A stretch of 64,000 nt of DNA, taken from assembly GCA_016937975.1 (NCBI GenBank), contig JAFGVN010000051.1:1-64000 (forward strand), in the 5' to 3' direction. The stretch is from Clostridia bacterium. GTDB taxonomy: Bacteria; Bacillota; Clostridia; Peptostreptococcales; Acidaminobacteraceae. The notes beneath the pieces were generated by a model that was given only the letters and a program-made list of their open reading frames with translations, was not told where the DNA came from and did not search any database. This document shows, one piece after another, positions 58,444-64,000 of this stretch (position 1 is its first letter; every line of letters starts with the position of its first letter). The translations under genes were made by a program, and so were the position numbers.

Positions 58444-59130
58444 TTAATAAAATATTTGATTGAAAGCATTGAACATATCAATACTTACTGGTACTACAAT
58501 CATTAAGACAATAATCGCTGCCAAAAACATGACTGCAATTACGCCTCTTTTTCTTTTTAGTTTTGTATCACTTTTAATTTGAAACATATACCGCTTAAAT
58601 AACAAGTTTTCCATTTTATGCAAAGTATCTTCATTTGAGCCCGTTTGAATCCCCTGCTCAATGGCTAGACAAAGTGTATCAACTTCCAATCCCTTGAATT
58701 TCTTTTTTAAATGATCTAAAGCGCTCTTCAGATCAGAAGTCTGACTATAATGTGCTGCCACATCAATCAAGGCATTTCTTAAAGGCGAGGGATGAACAAC
58801 TTTATACATATTGAGTATGGCATCACTTACACGTATACCAGATGAAATCTGATTTATAATAAACTTAAATATTTTATATCCATAAAATCTAATGCTTTTT
58901 GCCCTTTTCTTTTGAGTGTTTTGATTATATAAATCCAAATTATAAAGGAGAATTACTGCTAAACCGGTCCATTTCATAATCATTACTATTACAATTCCCA
59001 AAGTGAGTTTATATAAAATTATCAATTGTTTTCTGGACAGGGATTTTTCCTCGGTACACATTAACAGCTCCAAAAAAATTTGAACTTCTTTAAGAATAAA
59101 AAATAGAATAATAGTTCTAATAAAAATCAT
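58444..59130 (-). CDS. tadC: TadC-like pilus assembly membrane protein
   Basis: A 228-residue T2SSF-family protein (platform of type II/IV machines): N-terminal helices at about 5-20 and 40-70, the cytosolic four-helix T2SF domain (about 90-190, 'ISSGIRVSDAILNMYKV', 'LCLAIEQGIQTGSNEDTLHKM') and a C-terminal helix. It pairs with TadB, encoded 15 bases upstream. Followed by the pilin gene after 10 bases. Confidence 0.85.
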   Translation of the reverse strand: MIFIRTIILFFILKEVQIFLELLMCTEEKSLSRKQLIILYKLTLGIVIVMIMKWTGLAVILLYNLDLYNQNTQKKRAKSIRFYGYKIFKFIINQISSGIRVSDAILNMYKVVHPSPLRNALIDVAAHYSQTSDLKSALDHLKKKFKGLEVDTLCLAIEQGIQTGSNEDTLHKMENLLFKRYMFQIKSDTKLKRKRGVIAVMFLAAIIVLMIVVPVSIDMFNAFNQIFY

Positions 59131-59145
59131 TTTTTCCTCATTACT

Positions 59146-60030
59146 TTAATAATTAAATTCATTTATTCGTGTTGTAGAAATAAAACCAGCTACAAATAAA
59201 ACTGCAAAAAATGATAGCATTCTGTTTCCTAATATCGTATTCAAATAAAAATTATGCATGGAATCATTGAGGAGTAAAACCAAAATGGAGATCAAAATAA
59301 CCAACAACATGGTAAAATGTATCACCAAGCGATCAAAAAATGTTTCAGATGCCCTTCTTAGCTGTTCTCCCTCTAATAAATAGGCTTCTTCTTCTAACTT
59401 AATTAAAAGTTGATGAAGGTCTCCTTTTGAATAATCAGCCTGCTTAATGTTTAATATAAAATTTTGATACATTGCATTATTGGATTGCACCAATAGAAAA
59501 TCAAATGCCTGATCCAAATGTCCAGAATATTGCACCTGAACCAGAAATCTTTGAATAAAAGTCTTTACAGGATCATTTACGCTCCAAGATGCCTTTTCAA
59601 AACAGTAGTAAATATCATCATTGATAAAAGACCATCTTGCCATCGTTGAAATAAAATGTGTCATTTCTTTTGAAATTTTAAGGTCTTTATTTTGAGTCAT
59701 AAATTCAAGTAATAATGTAGGCATAAATCCACCTAAAGTTCCAAAAATCAAAGCGACATCCATCAGATTCATCCATTGATAAAAAATAAAACAAATCAAG
59801 CCAAAGCATAATACTGAGATCAACATAAAATTATAAAGATTCATATATGGTATTCGATCATGAATCCCTGAAGTATATTCAAATTTCAGAAACATCCTAT
59901 CAAAGAAATTCATCTCTATATCCGTTGAATTAATTCGAGATAGAATTTTTCTTTTGTAGTCATCATATTCAAATGAACCTAACCATCTGTACAGTTGATA
60001 AAAAATCGTGCATAACAAGAGAAGTTTCAT
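59146..60030 (-). CDS. tadB: TadB-like pilus assembly membrane protein
   Basis: A 294-residue T2SSF-family protein with helices near residues 65-85, 88-110, 240-260 and 275-290 and a cytosolic T2SF domain (about 125-225, 'QADYSKGDLHQLLIKLEEEAYLLEGEQLRRASE'). It forms the inner-membrane platform with TadC. The start overlaps the tadA stop by one base. Confidence 0.85.
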   Translation of the reverse strand: MKLLLLCTIFYQLYRWLGSFEYDDYKRKILSRINSTDIEMNFFDRMFLKFEYTSGIHDRIPYMNLYNFMLISVLCFGLICFIFYQWMNLMDVALIFGTLGGFMPTLLLEFMTQNKDLKISKEMTHFISTMARWSFINDDIYYCFEKASWSVNDPVKTFIQRFLVQVQYSGHLDQAFDFLLVQSNNAMYQNFILNIKQADYSKGDLHQLLIKLEEEAYLLEGEQLRRASETFFDRLVIHFTMLLVILISILVLLLNDSMHNFYLNTILGNRMLSFFAVLFVAGFISTTRINEFNY

Positions 60031-61265
60031 TAAAACCTCCTTTGTATTTCTTGCTTAAGCTGATAGGTTAAATCGTTTTTTGCTTCCCATTGACCTTCTA
60101 ATGATGTTGGAAATTCTCTATGAATATTGAACTGAATTAAAGGATTTAATTTTATCTGATGACCCTCACTGCCAACCTCAGTAATTGAAACAATCTTAAA
60201 TTTCTTCATATAGATAATGATATCTAACGCACCTGCAATGACTTCAAGTTCTAAACTCTTTTGATAGTGCTTTAACATCATTTGAATTCTGGGAAATGTG
60301 GATTCAACACTTTGTGCATGTAATGTCCCAATAATTCGATGATCCGTATAACCGGCTTTGAGAAACTCATATATTTCCTCCCCTATGAGTTCCCCAATAC
60401 AGTATCCATCTAGAGACATGGTCAAACCATCTTTGATTAAGGTATTTAAGGCTTCTGATTTTTGTTTTTTATCAACTTTCTGAACAATAAAATTACCATG
60501 ACTTAGGTAAAGTTCGCTTTCTGATTCACACACAAGAAATCTCTCTGTATAGGGCAATTCATTTAAAATAGCCCTAAGTAAGGTTGTTTTACCAGCAGCA
60601 CCTTTACCTACAATTAAAATTCGTGCTGAGGTTTTTATAAGTTGTCTTATAAGCTCATACACTTTTTTATCCATCATTTTTGCATGAACCAGATCATTTA
60701 AATCATAGGAATTCATTCGATGTTTTCGAATTGTCATGGATGCACCAGAAGTGTTTCTAGGTTCTATTGTTACATTTATTCTTAATCTGTAATTCAAGTC
60801 AGCTACCCTAGCATGTGCATCACTTTCATTTAGAACACCCCCTAATCGAATGACAATTAATTTACAATAGGCTGCTAAGCTCGCCTCGTTTTGAAAAACA
60901 ATTTCAGAAATGAACTTCTGTCCATTTTTCTTATACATAATGTAGTTGTAGCGACATACATCAATATCGGTTATATCATCATCTTCAATTAAAGGCTGCA
61001 ATATGCCATAACCAAACATAAAGTCCATCACTTGGGTCACAATATTATGCCTATTAAAACTAAAATGATGGTGCTTATCTAAATAGGATAGAATTTCTTT
61101 TTCTAGTAATTCTTGATCTACCTGTCCTGATTTAACATCCACAATTAACGGACCTTGATGCAAAATAATATACTGTGTAATTTCCTGTATGAGTTCTTGA
61201 GTTAATAAATCTGTTTTGCTATTATCATTGTTTAACTTAATATGATGACTACTTACAAGACTCAT
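60030..61265 (-). CDS. tadA: Tad pilus assembly ATPase TadA/CpaF
   Basis: A 411-residue secretion/traffic ATPase. N-terminal domain ('DFMFGYGILQPLIEDDDITDIDV' region at about 85-110), then the hexamer motor with Walker A 'VGKGAAGKTTLLRAI' (about residue 215), an Asp-box-like 'CESESELYL', Walker B 'GYCIGELIGEEIYEFLKAG' and the His-box 'GTLHAQSVESTFPRIQMML'. The Walker A and catalytic Glu are intact. AAGGAGG 7 bases before the ATG; overlaps tadZ-like gene by 17 bases. Confidence 0.93.
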   Translation of the reverse strand: MSLVSSHHIKLNNDNSKTDLLTQELIQEITQYIILHQGPLIVDVKSGQVDQELLEKEILSYLDKHHHFSFNRHNIVTQVMDFMFGYGILQPLIEDDDITDIDVCRYNYIMYKKNGQKFISEIVFQNEASLAAYCKLIVIRLGGVLNESDAHARVADLNYRLRINVTIEPRNTSGASMTIRKHRMNSYDLNDLVHAKMMDKKVYELIRQLIKTSARILIVGKGAAGKTTLLRAILNELPYTERFLVCESESELYLSHGNFIVQKVDKKQKSEALNTLIKDGLTMSLDGYCIGELIGEEIYEFLKAGYTDHRIIGTLHAQSVESTFPRIQMMLKHYQKSLELEVIAGALDIIIYMKKFKIVSITEVGSEGHQIKLNPLIQFNIHREFPTSLEGQWEAKNDLTYQLKQEIQRRF

Positions 61266-62214
61266 TTCTATTCACCTCCTTCATCATTTTATAGATTAAC
61301 TTCTCCCATTGTTTTTTTGTATTTGAATTACCAATTTTCGTTAATGGATAGTGATGAATTAATGCGCTATCTCTTATTTTGTTATATGAAATATTTCCCA
61401 GGTAATACCCTTGGACCATTTCTTTAAAGAGCTTATTGTTCATCTGATTTTTTTGATGATTAAATAAGACATACCATGTTTTATGCTCAGTAAGATCTTG
61501 TTTTACTGATAAGAAATCCATTTGTCTTTTCATACACTTTAATTCTGGCAAGCGACCTTTTAATGGAATAATGTTAAGATCTGATTCCATAAGACCTACA
61601 CAGGTAAAGGCATCATAAATAAAAGCATTTGTATTTAAAATTACAAGATCATAATGTAGTCTTAATACTTTGATGACTTCATTAAATGCATCCAGTCTAA
61701 AGTATTCATAATCATCTAAACGATAACTTCCTGAAAAGAAAAATAAATTTCTGATTTTATGACTTTTTATTGCTACATGATCGAGATATTTCCTAGACAG
61801 TAATTGCTTGTAATGTCCATCAATTAGAAGATTAATGCCTGTAGACTGTGATAAAGATAATTGACTATATACAGATTTAACATATGTATTCACATTGAGG
61901 TAAACTTCAAGTGAAGGCATTAATCTATCTGTATCCAATAAGGCAATTCTATGATTGGGATATTTTCTGGAAAGTTGTACTGCCAACTCTGCTGTAAATT
62001 GTGGCTCATCAAAAATGGTAATTATCTTATTTTGAATAGGTGAATCATAGACAACTTCTTGCACTTTTTTTGGTCTCTTCTTTTGTATATATTCTTCAAG
62101 TAATTTTTGATGAGATTCATTTAACAAACCAAATAGATAAGCACGTTTCTTCTTATTTAATTTCTCTTGATTAATAATTTCACCTAATCTTTGAATTTTT
62201 GCATGATGATGCAT
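61249..62214 (-). CDS. Degenerate TadZ/CpaE-like protein without a Walker A motif
   Basis: A 321-residue protein. A helical N-terminus (about 1-70) is followed by a ParA/MinD-like Rossmann fold: 'NKIITIFDEPQFTAELAVQLSRK' sits where CpaE has the P-loop 'GGVGKTT', but no Gly-Lys remains; 'IALLDTDRLMPSLEVYLN' equals the CpaE 'DLDLQFGDVALYLN' strand and 'DLVILNTNAF' equals the switch II 'VIDTP'. It therefore probably positions the pilus machine without ATP hydrolysis. First gene of the tad operon; AGGAGG before the ATG at 62214. Confidence 0.75.
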   Translation of the reverse strand: MHHHAKIQRLGEIINQEKLNKKKRAYLFGLLNESHQKLLEEYIQKKRPKKVQEVVYDSPIQNKIITIFDEPQFTAELAVQLSRKYPNHRIALLDTDRLMPSLEVYLNVNTYVKSVYSQLSLSQSTGINLLIDGHYKQLLSRKYLDHVAIKSHKIRNLFFFSGSYRLDDYEYFRLDAFNEVIKVLRLHYDLVILNTNAFIYDAFTCVGLMESDLNIIPLKGRLPELKCMKRQMDFLSVKQDLTEHKTWYVLFNHQKNQMNNKLFKEMVQGYYLGNISYNKIRDSALIHHYPLTKIGNSNTKKQWEKLIYKMMKEVNRNESCK

Positions 62215-62243
62215 GATTACCTCCTGGAAAATATTGTAAATTA

Positions 62244-62272
62244 ATTGTGCCACAAGTTTTTTAATATGTCAA
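62244..62272 (-). promoter_or_regulatory. tad operon promoter
   Basis: Minus-strand TTGACA-17-CACAAT, 30 bases before the first gene. Confidence 0.7.
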
Positions 62273-62322
62273 ATTTTTCCATATATTTTCTAAAAAAAAT
62301 ACACTTGCTTTTTTCTTACAGT

Positions 62323-62331
62323 TGATATAAT
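62323..62331 (+). promoter_or_regulatory. Extended -10 promoter of the 62367-62738 gene
   Basis: TGATATAAT (TG-n-TATAAT), with a weak TTGCTT about 15 bases upstream. Confidence 0.6.
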
Positions 62332-62366
62332 ATGTTATGGAACTCTTGAAAGGAAAGGAGATCATC

Positions 62367-62738
62367 ATGAATAGCAACTTAATGCCAATTTTATCAAGCA
62401 TTTCAAAATTGCCAATTGATACATTTCAAATAGATACTAAGAATGATGTCATCAAATTAAATTTTATTTCAGATGATAAACAAGGTAAAATTAAAGAAAT
62501 TATTTTTAATGAAGTAACTTCTTTTTATTATTTAGATCATGACAAAAAATCTGATGAAACAATCAAGCAAAGTTTAAATAATATTATGTATGTAGGCTAT
62601 CAGGCTTCTGATTATATTAATGCACCAGAAGATGAAAGTAACATCTCAATTCCAAATTTTATCATTGAGCTTAATGACTCCAATATGTTCATTGAAGCAA
62701 ATTCAATTGTGATTGACTCTGAAACGTATATGGTATAA
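62367..62738 (+). CDS. Uncharacterised 123-residue cytosolic protein
   Basis: No family recognised. The protein is acidic and mostly beta ('DTFQIDTKNDVIKLNFISD', 'IKEIIFNEVTSFYYLDH', 'IIELNDSNMFIEANSIVIDSETYMV'), with spacing like a small sandwich domain. AAAGGAG lies 6 bases before the ATG at 62367; the in-frame ATG at 62337 has none. It is divergent from the tad operon with its own promoter and terminator, so it is an independent unit. Confidence 0.72.
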   Translation: MNSNLMPILSSISKLPIDTFQIDTKNDVIKLNFISDDKQGKIKEIIFNEVTSFYYLDHDKKSDETIKQSLNNIMYVGYQASDYINAPEDESNISIPNFIIELNDSNMFIEANSIVIDSETYMV

Positions 62739-62746
62739 GGAAATGC

Positions 62747-62772
62747 AAAAAGACAGTAAACACTGTCTTTTT
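62747..62772. terminator. Bidirectional terminator
   Basis: AAAAAGACAGT-AAAC-ACTGTCTTTTT, between convergent genes. Confidence 0.92.
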
Positions 62773-64000
62773 ATATTTCTAGGCAAACATATTTAGTTTC
62801 TAAGAATTCCTCTATACCAAAGTGACCACCTTCTCTACCTAAGCCGCTTTCTTTAAAGCCTCCAAAAGGAGCCTGTGCCGTAGATGGGGAACCTGTATTA
62901 AAACCTACTATACCATAGTCCAATTTTTCTGAAACCCTAAATCCTCTTGAAACGGATTCAGTAAAAAAGTATGCAGCCAGACCATATGGTGTGTTATTGG
63001 CAATATTTATAGCTTCTTCATCGGATTTAAAAGTTATGATTGGAATTACAGGACCAAAGGTTTCTTCTTGAAGCATCTTCATTTCTTCAGTAACTCGATC
63101 AATAATTGTTGGTTCTATAAAATACGAAGAAGGATTAGAATCAATTCTTCTTCCACCAACAACAATATTTCCACCTTTCGCTTTTGCGTCCTCAATGTGA
63201 TCCATTATTTTTTCAAATCCTTTATGATTTATAATAGGTCCAAGCTTAACCTGATCTTCAAAACCATCTCCAATTTTAAGTTTTAAAACAGCTTCTGTTA
63301 ATTTCCTCAAATATATATCTTTAACTTTCTCATGGACTAAAACCCGATTGGTTGCTATGCAAACCTGTCCACAGTTTCTGAATTTCGATGCAATAGTACC
63401 TTCTACAGCTTTATCGATGTCAGCATCTTCAAAAACAATAAACGGTGCATGTCCACCAAGTTCTAGAGAAATTTGCTTTACAGTATCTGCAGCCTGTTTC
63501 ATTAAAAGCTTTCCAACTTGGGTTGAACCCGTAAATGTAATTTTTCTTACTTTTGAACTGTTCATCACAACTTCAGTAATTTTTTTTGCATCAGCAGTGA
63601 CGCAATTGACTACACCTGGTGGAAAACCAACGCGATGAACCAATTCAAAGAATTTTATAGCTGTTAATGGTGTTTCTTCTGAAGGCTTAACGATAAAAGA
63701 ACAACCTGCCGCTAAAGCTGGAGCTAATTTTCTTGTAATCATAGCAAAGGGAAAATTCCAAGGTGTAATACCATAAACAATACCTACAGGTTGTTTCCTC
63801 ACTAATATTCTTTTATTTACTTGAGAAGCCGGTATAATTTCTCCATTAATTCTTTTACCTTCTTCACTATACCATTTTAAAAAACTGGCACCATAATAGA
63901 TTTCTCCCAAAGCTTCTGGGTAAGGCTTTCCATTTTCTTTTGTCAAAATTCTTGCTAAATCCTCTTTTTCTGCCATTACCAAATCATATAACCGTTCAAG
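62771..64000 (-). CDS. gabD: NAD(P)-dependent succinate-semialdehyde dehydrogenase family protein, 5' end outside the window
   Basis: A partial aldehyde dehydrogenase; 409 residues are visible and the frame is still open at 64000, so about 70-80 N-terminal residues are missing. Conserved sites: 'TPWNFPFAMITRKLAPALAAG' (the catalytic Asn and NAD region), 'FTGSTQVGKLLM', 'LELGGHAPFIVFEDADIDKA' with the base Glu, and the nucleophile in 'NCGQVCIATNR'. 'APFGGFKESGLGREGG' near the end is typical of GabD-type enzymes. Succinate semialdehyde is the likely, not proven, substrate. Confidence 0.9.
   Translation of the reverse strand, partial: LERLYDLVMAEKEDLARILTKENGKPYPEALGEIYYGASFLKWYSEEGKRINGEIIPASQVNKRILVRKQPVGIVYGITPWNFPFAMITRKLAPALAAGCSFIVKPSEETPLTAIKFFELVHRVGFPPGVVNCVTADAKKITEVVMNSSKVRKITFTGSTQVGKLLMKQAADTVKQISLELGGHAPFIVFEDADIDKAVEGTIASKFRNCGQVCIATNRVLVHEKVKDIYLRKLTEAVLKLKIGDGFEDQVKLGPIINHKGFEKIMDHIEDAKAKGGNIVVGGRRIDSNPSSYFIEPTIIDRVTEEMKMLQEETFGPVIPIITFKSDEEAINIANNTPYGLAAYFFTESVSRGFRVSEKLDYGIVGFNTGSPSTAQAPFGGFKESGLGREGGHFGIEEFLETKYVCLEI

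Overview
This 64 kb window is chromosomal DNA from a low-GC, anaerobic, Gram-positive (Firmicutes/Clostridia-type) bacterium. The AT-rich codon use, strong AGGAGG ribosome binding sites, Veg and UPF0251 proteins, oxygen-defence genes of strict anaerobes (flavodiiron protein, rubredoxin, reverse rubrerythrin, PerR) and the rpsF-ssb-rpsR / DUF951 block found near the origin in Clostridia all point that way. I cannot name the species. Most genes lie on the minus strand, so minus is probably the leading strand over the whole window. No tRNA, rRNA, CRISPR array, prophage or intact insertion sequence was seen.

Layout. 0-4.6 kb: small housekeeping genes, including a TetR regulator with divergent overlapping promoters, a phosphodiester-glycosidase-type protein and an 8-oxoguanine glycosylase. 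4.6-8.6 kb: an oxygen/peroxide defence cluster, with a three-part flavodiiron-rubredoxin-NADH reductase fusion facing a rubredoxin-rubrerythrin-PerR operon with a PerR-type operator. 8.9-12 kb: a large secreted M6 metalloprotease and deoD. 12.2-20.5 kb: two complete, consecutive eight-gene Mrp/Mbh-type cation/proton antiporter modules in one 8.3 kb transcription unit. 20.6-32 kb: UPF0251 protein, a split permease with a ferredoxin tail, a SAM-riboswitch-controlled MTHFR-like gene, GDPD, Veg, an amidohydrolase, the SPFH/NfeD pair, and a beta-lactamase-fold hydrolase paired with an orphan GHKL kinase.

32-35.3 kb: a copper operon (excisionase-type regulator, CopA, CopZ) behind a promoter full of TGTACA palindromes. 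copA carries an in-frame TGA exactly at the first cysteine of the second metal-binding GMTCxxC motif, followed at the right distance by a perfect hairpin with a G in its loop. This looks like a selenocysteine codon with a bacterial SECIS element. The reading is supported by a yedF / Se_S_carrier pair at 51.2-52.1 kb, a marker of selenium-using anaerobes. It is the most interesting signal in the window.

36.5-40.2 kb: btuFCD under a cobalamin riboswitch, then an intergenic stretch with seven DnaA-box-like 9-mers and a very AT-rich flank. 40.2-55 kb: mgsA-pheA, an M1-type lipoprotein peptidase, an Lrp regulator, RNase H, a MarR-controlled asymmetric heterodimeric ABC exporter, rpsF-ssb-rpsR, DUF951, the selenium pair, CvpA, a DUF5711 protein and an RlmL-type methyltransferase. 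55-62.3 kb: a compact monoderm Tad pilus locus (tadZ-like, tadA, tadB, tadC, flp, two pseudopilin-like genes, cpaB) followed by a PAS / degenerate-kinase / receiver protein. The window ends inside a succinate-semialdehyde dehydrogenase gene.
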